Shown here in pieces: positions 16,491 through 25,315 of a stretch of DNA of 64,000 nucleotides. The number at the start of each line of letters is the position of its first letter. Within the stretch, counting starts at the first letter, position 1. Source of the stretch: Actinomadura formosensis NBRC 14204 (GTDB lineage Bacteria; Actinomycetota; Actinomycetes; Streptosporangiales; Streptosporangiaceae); NCBI RefSeq assembly GCF_001552155.1, contig NZ_BCQQ01000005.1, positions 29,484-93,483 of the forward strand, in the 5' to 3' direction. Below the pieces are notes generated by a model. It did not search any database. It was not told the DNA's origin and saw only the letters and a list, made by a program, of their open reading frames with translations. A program made the position numbers and the translations under genes.

Positions 16491-18101
16491 TCAGTGTTCG
16501 GCCGCCGCTTCGGCGCCCGCGCCGGTGAGGGCGCGGACCTCGATCTCGGCGTACTTGGCCGCGTTGTACTCCTTGCTGAGGACGGTCCCGAGCCAGCCGC
16601 ACAGGAAGCCGAACGGGATGGAGATGATCCCGGGGTTGCTCAGCGGGAACCAGCTGAAGTCGTGGTCGGTGAACAGCGCCTTGTCGGAGCCGGACACGAC
16701 CGGGGAGAACGCCACGAAGAAGATCGCGGAGCCGAGGCCGCCGTAGATGGCGGAGACGGCGCCGGTGGTGTTGAACCGCTTCCAGAACAGGCTGTAGAGG
16801 ATCGCGGGCAGGTTCCCGGACGCCGCGACCGCGAACGCGAGGGCGACGAGGAACGCGACGTTGAGGCGCTGCGCGTAGATGCCGAGGACGATGGACACGG
16901 CGCCGATCACGAAGGCGGAGATGCGGGCGACGCGGACCTCGTCCCGCTCGGTGGCCTTGCCCTTGCGGAACACGTGCGCGTACAGGTCGTGGGCGAAGGA
17001 CGAGGACGACGCCAGGGTCAGCCCGGACACGACCGCGAGGATCGTCGCGAACGCGACCGCGGCGATGACCGCGAGGAGGATCGTGCCGCCGGTGGACCCG
17101 AAGACGATCTCACCGATGCGTTCGGCGAGCTGCGGCGCCGCGGTGTTGCCGGCCGGGTTGACGGCGGCGATCTTCTTCGAGCCGACGAGCGCGGCGGCAC
17201 CGAAGCCCAGGACGAGGGTGAACAGGTAGAAGACCCCGATCAGCCCGATGCCCCACATGACGGACTTGCGGGCGTCCCGCGCGGTCGGGACGGTGTAGAA
17301 GCGGATCAGGATGTGCGGCAGCCCGGCGGTGCCGAGCACGAGCGCGAGACCGAGGCTGATCAGGTCGAGCTTGCCGGTGAGGCCCTGCTCGGCGGTGGCG
17401 TAGCGCAGGCCCGGCTCCAGGAACGCGCCGCCCTTGCCGCTCTGGTCGGCGGCGTCGTCGAGCAGGCCGGACAGGTTGAAGCCGTACTTGCCGAGCACGA
17501 GCAGCGTGATGAGGGCCGCGCCGGTCATCAGCAGGACGGCCTTGACGATCTGCACCCAGGTGGTGCCCTTCATCCCGCCGAACACCACGTACACGATCAT
17601 CAGCACGCCGACCAGCGCGATGGTCACGCCCTTGGCGAAGTCACTGGTGAAGCCGAACAGCAGCGAGACGAGCGCGCCCGCGCCCACCATCTGCGCCAGC
17701 AGGTAGAAGATCGACACGATGATGGTGGAGACACCGGCGGCGGTGCGGACGGGGCGCGGGCTCATCCGGAACGCCAGCACGTCCGCCATCGTGAACCGGC
17801 CGGAGTTGCGCAGCAGCTCGGCGACCAGCAGCAGCGCGACGAGCCAGGCGACGAGGAACCCGATCGAGTACAGGAAACCGTCGTAGCCGTACAGGGCGAT
17901 GAGCCCGGCGATGCCGAGGAACGACGCGGCGGACATGTAGTCGCCGCCGATCGCGAGGCCGTTCTGCGCGCCGGTGAAGGACCGTCCGCCGGCGTAGAAG
18001 TCGGTGGCGCTCTTGGTGTTGCGGCTGGCCCACACGGTGATCGCGAGGGTGGCGGCCACGAACACCACGAACAGGGTGATCGACAGGGTCTCGTGGCTCA
18101 T
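16491..18101 (-). CDS. actP: Sodium:solute symporter, ActP-like acetate/pyruvate permease
   Basis: 536 residues with about 13 membrane helices of the SSS family. Typical segments are SATDFYAGGRSFTGAQNG, AIGGDYMSAASFLGIAGLIALYG and GGMKGTTWVQIVKAVLL. It imports small monocarboxylates with sodium or protons. The start overlaps the DUF485 stop (ATGA), the usual actP arrangement in which the DUF485 gene comes first. The LytS/LytTR pair upstream fits a carboxylate-sensing system. Acetate as the main substrate is inferred from family and context. Confidence 0.9.
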   Translation of the reverse strand: MSHETLSITLFVVFVAATLAITVWASRNTKSATDFYAGGRSFTGAQNGLAIGGDYMSAASFLGIAGLIALYGYDGFLYSIGFLVAWLVALLLVAELLRNSGRFTMADVLAFRMSPRPVRTAAGVSTIIVSIFYLLAQMVGAGALVSLLFGFTSDFAKGVTIALVGVLMIVYVVFGGMKGTTWVQIVKAVLLMTGAALITLLVLGKYGFNLSGLLDDAADQSGKGGAFLEPGLRYATAEQGLTGKLDLISLGLALVLGTAGLPHILIRFYTVPTARDARKSVMWGIGLIGVFYLFTLVLGFGAAALVGSKKIAAVNPAGNTAAPQLAERIGEIVFGSTGGTILLAVIAAVAFATILAVVSGLTLASSSSFAHDLYAHVFRKGKATERDEVRVARISAFVIGAVSIVLGIYAQRLNVAFLVALAFAVAASGNLPAILYSLFWKRFNTTGAVSAIYGGLGSAIFFVAFSPVVSGSDKALFTDHDFSWFPLSNPGIISIPFGFLCGWLGTVLSKEYNAAKYAEIEVRALTGAGAEAAAEH

Positions 18102-18460
18102 CGGGCGTCCTCCGCGGTCTCGGCGACGGGCGTCCCCTCGGCCAGGATGTCGGCGCGCACCTTGTCGGCGAGCGGGTCGAGGTGGCGCTCGGCGTGCCGG
18201 GAGTACAGGTAGGCGATGCCGAACGTCGACACGAACTGCAGCAGCCCGAACACGAGCGCGATGTTGATGGAGCCGACCAGCTCGGTGCCCATGAAGTCGC
18301 GCGCCCACCCCGACAGCACGACGTAGAGCAGGTACCAGCTGAGGAACGCGGCGGTCATGGGGAATGCGAATCGGCGGAATCTGCGGCGGAGTTCCTGGAA
18401 CTCCGCGGTGCCCTGGAACCGTTCATAGACGGTGCCGGCGGCGCTCTTATCGACGGACAC
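18098..18460 (-). CDS. DUF485 membrane protein, partner of ActP
   Basis: 120 residues with two membrane helices (PMTAAFLSWYLLYVVLSGW and SINIALVFGLLQFVSTFGIAYL) and charged ends, matching the DUF485 (YjcH) family that almost always precedes actP. The GTG at 18460 follows GAGGAGG. The role is unknown; an accessory or stabilising subunit of the permease is usually assumed. A CRP-like site lies 17 bp upstream of the start. Confidence 0.9.
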   Translation of the reverse strand: MSVDKSAAGTVYERFQGTAEFQELRRRFRRFAFPMTAAFLSWYLLYVVLSGWARDFMGTELVGSINIALVFGLLQFVSTFGIAYLYSRHAERHLDPLADKVRADILAEGTPVAETAEDAR

Positions 18461-18476
18461 GGCCGCCCTCCTCTTT

Positions 18477-18492
18477 TGTGACGCCAGTCACG
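18477..18492. promoter_or_regulatory. CRP/GlxR-like site upstream of the DUF485-actP operon
   Basis: TGTGA-N6-TCACG, one base from the CRP-family consensus TGTGA-N6-TCACA, lies 17 bp upstream of the DUF485 start codon. Actinobacterial CRP/GlxR proteins control acetate metabolism through such sites. A position this close to the start suggests repression or an unusually short leader. No regulator gene is in the window. Confidence 0.5.
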
Positions 18493-18616
18493 CGCCACCG
18501 TAAAGACCCAGCTCGGGAGGGACGAGGGGGCGGCGGCAAGGCTGCGGTCAGCCGCCGTCCACCGTCGCCGGACCGCTCCACCCGTCGATAAGCGGTCGCT
18601 TTTGCGCGATGAACGG

Positions 18617-20347
18617 TCAGACCCGGCGGGGCCGCCAGGTACCGCGATCGACGTTGAGCGACTCCGGAGTGTGCAGGCGCACCATCATGCGGGCGACGCC
18701 CGGCGGGACCCGCCGCTGCGTGCACAGCGACACGGCGATCATGACGGTGAACGCGATGGGGACCGTCCACGCGGCGGGCTGGGCCAGCAGCGCGCCGGCG
18801 AGCCCGGACGGCGGCCCGGCGGCGATCGTCACGACCACGGCGGTGCCGGCGAGCGCGCCGCCGGTGGCCAGGCCGGCGAGCGCGCCCGGCACGGTGAGCC
18901 GCCGCCACCAGACGCCGAGGACGAGCAGCGGGCAGAACGTGGACGCGGCGACGGCGAACGCGAGCCCCACCACGTCCGCGACGGCGAGGGACCGGGCCGC
19001 GATCGCCAGGGCCAGCGGCACCACCAGGGCGATCAGCGTTCCCACGCGGAACGAGCGGACCCCGCCGCGCAGGATGTCCTGCGCCAGCACCCCGGCGACG
19101 GACACGGTGATCCCGGACGAGGTCGACAGGAACGCCGCCACCGCGCCGCCCGTCACCAGCGCGCCGAGGAGGTCGCCGCCGAGCCCGCCGATGAGCCGTC
19201 CGGGCAGGGTGAGGACGACGGCGTCGGCCCGTCCGGTCATCAGCAGTTCGGGCGTGTAGATCCGGCCGAGCACCCCGTACAGCGCGGGGAGCAGGTAGAA
19301 CGCGCCGAGCAGCGACAGCACCATCACGGTCGTGCGGCGCGCGGCCCGCCCGTCGGGGTTGGTGTAGAAGCGGACCAGGACGTGCGGGAGCCCCATCGTG
19401 CCGAGGAACGTGGCGAGGATCAGCGAGTACGTCGCGTACAGCGAGTGTTCGCGCCCGTCGAGCGGCATCGCCCATTCCCGGTCGGTGGTGACGGGCCGTC
19501 CGGCGACGTGCGGGACGTCGGCGCCGGCGGGGAAGGTGATGGAGGTGTCCTGGTCGATGCGGTGCGGCCCGGGGTTGAGGGTCAGCGGGGCACCCGGGTA
19601 GTGGTGCCCGTCGATCCCCCCGGTCACGGTGACCGGGACGGCCTCGGTGACGTCCACCGTGACGGCGACGCCGACGGAGACGGTCGTCCGGTCCGGGAAC
19701 CGGGGCGGGGCGTCCGACGACAGGCCGGGCGCGCCGTCGTGCCGCCACGCCAGCAGCAGGAAGACCAGCGGGACGGCCAGCGCGGTCAGCTTCATCCAGT
19801 ACTGGAACGCCTGGACGAGGGTGACGCTGCGCATCCCGCCGACCAGCACGTTCACGGCCACGACGACCGCGATGAGCACGCCGCCCGCCCAGACCGGCGT
19901 GCCCGTCACCGTGCGCAGCACGAGCCCGGCGCTCTGGAACTGGGGCAGCAGGTAGAGCCAGCTGATCAGCACGACGAGGGCGCTGGCGACGCGCCGCACG
20001 GCCATGGACTCCAGCCGCGCCTCGGCGAAGTCCGGCAGCGTGTAGGCGCCCGACCGGCGCAGCGGCGCCGAGACCAGGACGAGCAGGACGAGATATCCGC
20101 CCGTCCAGCCGACCGGAAGCCACAGCATGTCGGCGCCGTACGCCAGGATCAGGCCCGCGATGCCGAGGAAGGACGCCGCCGACAGGTACTCCCCGCCGAT
20201 CGCGGACGCGTTCCGCAGCGGCGTCACCGTCCGCGACGCGACGTAGAAGTCGGACGTCGTCCGGGAGATGCGCACCCCGAGCACGCCGATGAGCACGGTC
20301 GCGACGACGACCAGCAGGACCCCGGCGAGCCCGTACGCGGCGCTCAT
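18617..20347 (-). CDS. Second sodium:solute symporter with an extra soluble loop
   Basis: 576 residues. SSS-family landmarks repeat those of the ActP-like protein (TTSDFYVASRTVTPLRNA, AIGGEYLSAASFLGIAGLIL, GGMRSVTLVQAFQYWMKL, GLPHVLVRFYTNPDGRAAR). About 90 residues between helices, roughly 235-325, are hydrophilic with beta-rich sequence (VGVAVTVDVTEAVPVTVTGG), longer than in the ActP-like protein and probably extracytoplasmic. The start overlaps the preceding gene's stop (ATGA). Its substrate is probably a small organic acid. Confidence 0.88.
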   Translation of the reverse strand: MSAAYGLAGVLLVVVATVLIGVLGVRISRTTSDFYVASRTVTPLRNASAIGGEYLSAASFLGIAGLILAYGADMLWLPVGWTGGYLVLLVLVSAPLRRSGAYTLPDFAEARLESMAVRRVASALVVLISWLYLLPQFQSAGLVLRTVTGTPVWAGGVLIAVVVAVNVLVGGMRSVTLVQAFQYWMKLTALAVPLVFLLLAWRHDGAPGLSSDAPPRFPDRTTVSVGVAVTVDVTEAVPVTVTGGIDGHHYPGAPLTLNPGPHRIDQDTSITFPAGADVPHVAGRPVTTDREWAMPLDGREHSLYATYSLILATFLGTMGLPHVLVRFYTNPDGRAARRTTVMVLSLLGAFYLLPALYGVLGRIYTPELLMTGRADAVVLTLPGRLIGGLGGDLLGALVTGGAVAAFLSTSSGITVSVAGVLAQDILRGGVRSFRVGTLIALVVPLALAIAARSLAVADVVGLAFAVAASTFCPLLVLGVWWRRLTVPGALAGLATGGALAGTAVVVTIAAGPPSGLAGALLAQPAAWTVPIAFTVMIAVSLCTQRRVPPGVARMMVRLHTPESLNVDRGTWRPRRV

Positions 20348-20709
20348 GGCCGGTCCTCGCCCCCGTACGCGCGGTCGACGAGGTCGGCGAAGTCGTCCTC
20401 GTTGCGCTCGGCCCGCCGGACGTACCACCAGCCGCAGGCCACGAACCACGGGTAGATCAGCCCGCCGAGCAGCAGCCACGGCAGCGGCAGGCCCAGCACC
20501 TCCCGCTCGCGCACCTCGGGGACCAGCGCGAACAGCAGCGGCAGCCCGATCACCACGACGGCGAGCACCAGGCACAGCCGGGCCGCGAGCCGCGTCTGGG
20601 CGCGCAGCAGCGAGCGCATGTACGCCTCGCCGAGCCCGGTCTGCTCGTCGATCTCCCGGGTCACCGGGTAGCGGGGCCGCCGGACGGTCCGGGCCCGCGG
20701 CCCGGTCAC
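20344..20709 (-). CDS. Small two-helix membrane protein, DUF485-like partner of the second symporter
   Basis: About 121 residues: a basic N-terminus containing RRPRYPVTREIDEQTGLGE, then two helices (LCLVLAVVVIGLPLLFALV and LPWLLLGGLIYPWFVACGWWYV) and an acidic tail. It plays the positional role that DUF485 plays for ActP. The start is uncertain: GTG 20709 is given, but a CTG overlapping the LytTR stop at 20784 has a better Shine-Dalgarno (GAGGAGG), which would add about 25 residues. Confidence 0.7.
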   Translation of the reverse strand: MTGPRARTVRRPRYPVTREIDEQTGLGEAYMRSLLRAQTRLAARLCLVLAVVVIGLPLLFALVPEVREREVLGLPLPWLLLGGLIYPWFVACGWWYVRRAERNEDDFADLVDRAYGGEDRP

Positions 20710-20780
20710 CAGCGTCCGGCCGGGCGCGATCCCCGGCCCCCGCTCCTCCCCGTCCGGCCGCCCGGCGGGGGCGCGGGGGC

Positions 20781-21551
20781 TCAGTGCGCCCTCCTCGCCC
20801 GGCGCACCAGCAGGTCGCGCAGTTCCCGGACGTGCCGGCGGCTCACCGGCAGTTCCACCTCGCCGACCAGGATGGTGCAGCGTCCCGAGTCGAGCCGCAG
20901 TTCCTTGATCGCCGACAGCGCGACCAGGTGGCTGCGGTGCACCCGGACGAAGCCCGCACCGCTCCAACGCTCGCTCAGCGCGTTCAGCGGGATGCGCACC
21001 AGATGGCTGCCGCCGGAGGTGTGCAGCCGCGCGTAGTCGCCCTGCGCCTCCACGTACAGCACCTCGGCGGGGGTGACGAACCGGGTCACTCCACCCAGTT
21101 CGACGGGCATCGGCTCCGGTTCGGACGGGGCGGGCTCCGCGGCCGCGTCGGCCCAGCCGGCCTCCTCGGCGGCCTCGGTCACCCGCGTGATCGCCAGGCT
21201 GAGCCGCTCCGGCCGCACCGGTTTGAGGATGTAGTCGGTCGCCTTGATCTCGAACGCGTCGACGGCGTGCTCCTCGTACGCGGTGACATAGACGATCTGC
21301 GGCGGGCGGGCGAACTGGGCGAGGACCCGGCCGAGCACGGTGCCGTCCAGGCCGGGCATCCGGATGTCGAGGAAGACGGCGGCGATGGGACGTCCGTCGG
21401 CGAGGGCGCGGTCGAGTCTGCGCAGCGCGGCGGCGCCGTCCCGGGCGGTGTGGATCTCCCCGATCCGGGGGTCGGCGCGCAGCAGATGGACGAGGTCGTC
21501 CAGCGCGGGCGCCTCGTCGTCCACCGCAAGGACCCGCAGGCCCACCTCCAC
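20781..21551 (-). CDS. LytTR-type response regulator
   Basis: 256 residues. The receiver domain (about 1-125) has the acidic pocket VDDE, the phosphorylated Asp in FLDIRMPGLDG, a Thr in VYVTAYEEHA and the Lys in YILKPVRPE. A LytTR DNA-binding domain follows (about 150-250: VLYVEAQGDYARLHT, FVRVHRSHLVAL, LPVSRRHVRELRDLL). It lies 62 bp downstream of the LytS-type kinase gene. By analogy with BtsSR/YpdAB of E. coli it likely controls the downstream symporters. Confidence 0.92.
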   Translation of the reverse strand: MEVGLRVLAVDDEAPALDDLVHLLRADPRIGEIHTARDGAAALRRLDRALADGRPIAAVFLDIRMPGLDGTVLGRVLAQFARPPQIVYVTAYEEHAVDAFEIKATDYILKPVRPERLSLAITRVTEAAEEAGWADAAAEPAPSEPEPMPVELGGVTRFVTPAEVLYVEAQGDYARLHTSGGSHLVRIPLNALSERWSGAGFVRVHRSHLVALSAIKELRLDSGRCTILVGEVELPVSRRHVRELRDLLVRRARRAH

Positions 21552-21613
21552 CGTTCCCTTCCCCCCGTTTCGTCCGCCACATTCCAGTCAACGTATGCGC
21601 GAGAGTCAAGAGG

Positions 21614-22801
21614 TCAGGAGGCCGTGACGCCCGGCCGGTACTTCGGGACGCGCACGATCACCTTCGTCCCGGCGCCGGGACCGGTCTCGACGGCGAGCCC
21701 GTACTCGTCCCCGTACACCTGGCGGAGCCGGTCGTCCACGTTGACCAGCCCGATTCCGGGCTCGTCGGCAGGTGTACGCCGCTCCCCCGCGAGCAGGCGC
21801 CTGACCTCGTCAGGGTCCATGCCGATCCCGTCGTCCTCCACGCTGATCACGCAGTCGGACCCGGCGTCCTCGGCCACGATCGTGATCAGGCCGGGCTCGG
21901 ACCTGTCCTGCAACCCGTGCCGGACGGCGTTCTCCACGAGCGGCTGCAGGCACAGGAACGGGACGGCCACGGGCAGCACTTCGGGCGCGATCCGCAGCGT
22001 CACCCGCAGTTCCTCGCCGAACCGGGCCCGCTGCAGCAGCAGATACCGGTCGATGGACCGCAGTTCCTCGGCGAGCGTCGTGAAGTCGCCGTGCCGCCGG
22101 AACGAGTACCGGGTGAACCCGGCGAACTCCAGCAGCAGTTCCCGCGCCCGCTCCGGATCGGACCGGACGAACGAGGCGATCGTGGTCAGCGAGTTGTAGA
22201 TGAAGTGCGGCGAGATCTGCGCCCGCAGCGCCCGCATCTCCGCCTCCATCAGCAGCGCCCGCGAGTGGTCGAGTTCGGCGAGTTCCAGCTGGGCGTCCAC
22301 CCACTGCGCGACCTCCTCCGCCGCGCGGATCAGCCCCGCCGGGACCTCCTCCCCGTAGGCGGCGAGCGTCCCGATGACCCGGTCGCCGGTGGCGAGCGGG
22401 ACGACCACGACCCGCCGGATCGGGCAGTCGATCCGCTCGCAGGCGACGTCGTGCACCTGGGTGCGCCCGTTCCCGAGCGTGACCTCCGCGTGCGCGAGCC
22501 CCTCCGCCGCGTGGTGCCCGTGCTCGCCGTCCCAGGCCAGCAGCCGCTCCCCGTCGGTGATCGCGAGCGCCGGGCAGTCCAGCAGCGCCCGCAGATGCCG
22601 CGCGGCCTTCTGCGCGCCCTGCTCGGTCAGCCCGGCGCGGAAGGCGGGCGCGGCCCGGGACGCGGTGTGCAGCATCTCGAACGTCGCCCGCCGCGCGGGC
22701 CCGCCGAGGTCACCGCCGCCCCGGCCCTGCCGCCGCCACCACAGCAGCGCCGGAACCCACGTCACCAACAGCGCCGCGACAACGGCGACGATCACGTCCA
22801 T
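21614..22801 (-). CDS. LytS/YehU-type sensor histidine kinase
   Basis: 395 residues. One N-terminal membrane helix (VIVAVVAALLVTWVPALLW) is followed by a GAF-like sensory region (about 70-180) with two cysteines (CERIDCP), then the His_kinase domain with phosphoacceptor ISPHFIYNSL, and an ATPase domain with ENAVRHG, DDGIGMD and GIGLVNVDDRL. The ligand is unknown; pyruvate-type sensing would fit the transporters it precedes. The gene is divergent from the secreted protein at 22978. Confidence 0.92.
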   Translation of the reverse strand: MDVIVAVVAALLVTWVPALLWWRRQGRGGGDLGGPARRATFEMLHTASRAAPAFRAGLTEQGAQKAARHLRALLDCPALAITDGERLLAWDGEHGHHAAEGLAHAEVTLGNGRTQVHDVACERIDCPIRRVVVVPLATGDRVIGTLAAYGEEVPAGLIRAAEEVAQWVDAQLELAELDHSRALLMEAEMRALRAQISPHFIYNSLTTIASFVRSDPERARELLLEFAGFTRYSFRRHGDFTTLAEELRSIDRYLLLQRARFGEELRVTLRIAPEVLPVAVPFLCLQPLVENAVRHGLQDRSEPGLITIVAEDAGSDCVISVEDDGIGMDPDEVRRLLAGERRTPADEPGIGLVNVDDRLRQVYGDEYGLAVETGPGAGTKVIVRVPKYRPGVTAS

Positions 22802-22977
22802 CCCGCAAATTTATGCCGCTTTCGACATGCTCTGTGAAGTTGATCACGTTGCTACATACTCGGTATGGCGCAATCGCGGGATTCGTGTCATCTTGATCAA
22901 GCCGACATTCACGATCTTGGCCGGAGCCCGCCGCTCCCCCGGGAACTCACGGACGGGGCCGGCCGTGAGGAGTGCGC
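22802..22977. promoter_or_regulatory. Divergent promoter region with TTGATCA repeats
   Basis: This A+T-richer spacer serves the sensor kinase (minus) and the secreted protein (plus). It contains GTTGATCAC and the perfect palindrome CTTGATCAAG (22892-22901). No confident -35/-10 pairs are assigned. Confidence 0.35.
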
Positions 22978-24294
22978 ATGCGTCGCCGTCGAAGTCTGGC
23001 TTCCCTCGCCGCCCTGTTCCTGGCCTTCCCGTTAGCCGCCGCACTGCAGGCCCCGGCCTCCGCGAGCGAGCTGACCCTGTCCAACTTCGAGCTCCGCCCG
23101 AACGCCTACGGCACCGATCTGCAGACCCGCGCCGACGCCCTTCCGCTGGTGAAGGGGACCGTCACCACCATCATGAACGACCTGAACCGGCTGAGCGAAG
23201 CGACGCCGGTCGCGATCAACAACGCCTGCAACTCCGCCGCCGTGGCGTCCGGAAGCACCGTCGCCGTCGAACGGAGCGTCTGCTTCACCAACGGCGACAA
23301 CGGCACCACCGAGTGGTATCCGCAAGGCGTCACCACGGTCGCCGACATGCAGGCCGACCGGGTGTGGGGCAACGGCTACCAGCCCGTCCTGGCCAGCTGG
23401 TACGACCACAACGACAACGCCGACGGCATGGTCAAGGGCATCCGTATCAGCTTCATGGACCCCTACACCGGCAGGTACCGGCACGTCCTGCTGGTGTATC
23501 CGCGGGCCAACGGCGACTACGACACGATCCGGGTGTCCGAGGATCCGGCCGACCCCGACTACAACAAGGCCCTGCACGGCGGCGGCATCCTCTGGTACGG
23601 CAACTACCTGTTCGTCGCGGACACGGCACGCGGGTTCCGGATGTTCGACATGCGCCGCATCTACGACCTGGGCGCGTCCACCAACGGGACGACGAGCAGC
23701 CCGACCCTGGTCGGGCTCCACGGCAGCACGTACTACGGCTACGGCTACCGCTACATCATGCCGCAGGTCGGCTCCTGGACAGCGACGGCCCCGACCGGCA
23801 CCACCTGCACCACATCGGACGGGTCACCGAACTTCTCCTACGTCGCACTGGACCGCAGCGGAACCGACCACCTCGTCTCGGGCGAGTACTGCGCCAGTAC
23901 CGAGGCGACCAACGGGCGGGTCGCCGCCTGGCGGATCTCCGACGCGTTCGACGCCAGCGGCAACCTCGTCATGAACACCGCGTACAGGTGGAACGCCGAC
24001 GCGGCGTACAAGCTGCCGGTCAGCAACGTCCAGGGCGCGATGCGGTTCAACGGCCGCTGGTACCTCAGCCGCAGCCACGGTGAGACAGGCGCCGGGACCC
24101 TCTACACGACCGACCCGGTGACGTCGTCCACCACAACCCTCACGGTGGCGAAGCAGCAGGACCTGGGAATCGGCCCCGAGGACCTGTCGCACTGGCAGGG
24201 CGGCTCCGACCCCGCCAACCCGACGCTCGGCACCATCTGGACCGTAGGCGAGCACCCCAACAAGCGAATGGTGTACTCGGTCTACCCCCAGTAA
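22978..24294 (+). CDS. Secreted protein of unknown function
   Basis: 438 residues. The signal peptide is clear (MRRRRS, a hydrophobic core, then ALQAPASAS with cleavage near residue 30). The mature part is rich in Tyr, Asp and Gly with beta-type repeats (LWYGNYLFVADTARGFRMFD, YYGYGYRYIMPQVGSW, LSHWQGGSDPANPTLGTIW), compatible with a beta-propeller fold. I recognise no catalytic motif. The ATG at 22978 is supported by GAGGAG at 5-nt spacing. A strong terminator follows directly, so it is monocistronic. Confidence 0.8.
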   Translation: MRRRRSLASLAALFLAFPLAAALQAPASASELTLSNFELRPNAYGTDLQTRADALPLVKGTVTTIMNDLNRLSEATPVAINNACNSAAVASGSTVAVERSVCFTNGDNGTTEWYPQGVTTVADMQADRVWGNGYQPVLASWYDHNDNADGMVKGIRISFMDPYTGRYRHVLLVYPRANGDYDTIRVSEDPADPDYNKALHGGGILWYGNYLFVADTARGFRMFDMRRIYDLGASTNGTTSSPTLVGLHGSTYYGYGYRYIMPQVGSWTATAPTGTTCTTSDGSPNFSYVALDRSGTDHLVSGEYCASTEATNGRVAAWRISDAFDASGNLVMNTAYRWNADAAYKLPVSNVQGAMRFNGRWYLSRSHGETGAGTLYTTDPVTSSTTTLTVAKQQDLGIGPEDLSHWQGGSDPANPTLGTIWTVGEHPNKRMVYSVYPQ

Positions 24295-24302
24295 CCCCTT
24301 GA

Positions 24303-24333
24303 GACGCCCGGCCGGCCTCCCCGGCCGGGCGTC
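24303..24333 (+). terminator. Intrinsic terminator after the secreted-protein gene
   Basis: A perfect 13-bp stem (GACGCCCGGCCGG with CCGGCCGGGCGTC) and 5-nt loop, followed by TTCGCGTCT. The same stem core and tail recur at 30506-30536. Confidence 0.8.
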
Positions 24334-24428
24334 TTCGCGTCTCACCAACCCCAGCCACCCGGGTCAATATGGAGGGGGCGGCGCGGCCGGGACCGGGGGC
24401 GGGATCGACCGGCGGCGCCGCCCCGGTT

Positions 24429-24713
24429 CTAGGGTCCGGACGGCTCCCGGCGCACGAGCGCGCCGAGCGCCGCCGCGATCGAGTCGGCGGCCCGCTCGGG
24501 GTCAGGGGGCAGTGGCAACCCCGAGGCCGGCCCCGATCGCCACTCGTAGGCGGTGCCGTCCCAGCCGACGAGGTAGGGCCCGGCGTTGCGGTAAGTGACG
24601 CGGACCCGGCGCAGCCCCTCCTTCTCGTCCAGCTCGATCGCGGCGGCGACCTGCGGGGCGCGGCGGCGCACGGCCGCGTGCAGCTTCTCGGCGGGGCCGA
24701 AGATGTCCCGCAT
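24429..24713 (-). CDS. Small soluble protein linked to a XRE regulator (94 aa)
   Basis: No named family is recognised. The sequence is amphipathic with a central GPYLVGWDGTAYEWRSG and an alanine-rich C-terminal helix (ERAADSIAAALGALVRRE). It is the last gene of a small cluster transcribed away from the XRE gene at 25316, one base after the preceding stop. It has the size, composition and position of the 80-residue protein at 44991, and the two may be distant relatives. Confidence 0.7.
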   Translation of the reverse strand: MRDIFGPAEKLHAAVRRRAPQVAAAIELDEKEGLRRVRVTYRNAGPYLVGWDGTAYEWRSGPASGLPLPPDPERAADSIAAALGALVRREPSGP

Positions 24714-24714
24714 C

Positions 24715-25005
24715 TCAGGCTCCCGGGGCGATCAGTCCGCCCAGCGTGTGCCGCCACCCGTACCCGGTGGCGTGTCGCGCGTGGTAGCGGCGGTCCGGTT
24801 CGGCGGGCGTCGGAACGATCGGCGCGACTTGGCGCATGGGCGTGACGACGGGGGGCGGCGCGGGCGTGGCTGGCTCGTTCAGCGCGCGGCCGAGAGCGGC
24901 TTGATCGGCCACCTCCAGCAGGCGGTAGCGTCCCGCTGTGTCACGCGTGAGCGCCCACCAACTGCCGGTGGCCTGACCGTGCCAGTAGGACACGCAGCCC
25001 CGCAT
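24715..25005 (-). CDS. Small protein with WHGxxTGSWWA motif (96 aa)
   Basis: The first 45 residues (SYWHGQATGSWWALTRDTAG) are clearly related to the 67-residue protein at 45230 (HWHGRVTGSWWAVLPG). The C-terminal half is Pro-rich and then basic with several histidines. The ATG at 25005 overlaps the stop of the upstream short frame. Function unknown; presence beside two XRE regulators suggests an accessory or antagonist role (inference). Confidence 0.7.
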   Translation of the reverse strand: MRGCVSYWHGQATGSWWALTRDTAGRYRLLEVADQAALGRALNEPATPAPPPVVTPMRQVAPIVPTPAEPDRRYHARHATGYGWRHTLGGLIAPGA

Positions 25006-25118
25006 CACGACACCCCCGGCCCGCACAGCACGCGCTCGGCGGCCGGCTCGCTGATGTCCGTTTCGCCCATCACAGGTGGATTCGCGGCGGAGCGTGAGCC
25101 GCCCTTAACATCGTGCAC
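25005..25118 (-). CDS. Possible 37-residue leader gene of the small-protein cluster
   Basis: A GTG at 25118 with GGAGG seven bases upstream opens a 37-codon frame that ends in an ATGA overlap with the 96-residue gene. An internal ATG at 25070 would give 21 residues. The ribosome site and the overlap support translation; the peptide has no recognisable domain. Confidence 0.4.
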   Translation of the reverse strand: MHDVKGGSRSAANPPVMGETDISEPAAERVLCGPGVS

Positions 25119-25141
25119 GGGTCCGACCTCCATCGGGCCAA

Positions 25142-25242
25142 GGCCCCGGAGCAACCGGCGTTCGCCCGCCGGCCGGGGCCGTCTTCGCGTCTTGCGACGC
25201 CTTTCGCACTCCACCTGACCGCTTTCGGGGTTAGCGTGGAAG
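25142..25242. promoter_or_regulatory. Conserved divergent intergenic element with nested stem-loop
   Basis: Positions 25142-25180 form a nested dyad: GGCCCCGG, 5 nt, CCGGC, an 8-nt loop (gttcgccc), GCCGG, CCGGGGCC. The sequence continues into the XRE promoter side and ends with GGGGTTAGCGTGG near 25226-25239. The whole block recurs at 44888-44970 (opposite orientation), and its right part (25171-25242) recurs at 27192-27263 with 3 mismatches in 72 bp. It may act as a promoter, terminator or operator for both directions. Confidence 0.65.
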
Positions 25243-25315
25243 CCGTTGTCCGTTGGCCGAGCTGCCCGGCCAACGACTGGCAGTAGTCCGCACCGGGGCG
25301 CAACGGTGGGAAACG

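Noticed and set aside
24429..25005. DUF397-type partners for the XRE regulators
   Set aside because: The small proteins beside the XRE genes lack the DUF397 pattern (W-KSS plus C-E-A); they belong to a different small-protein type.
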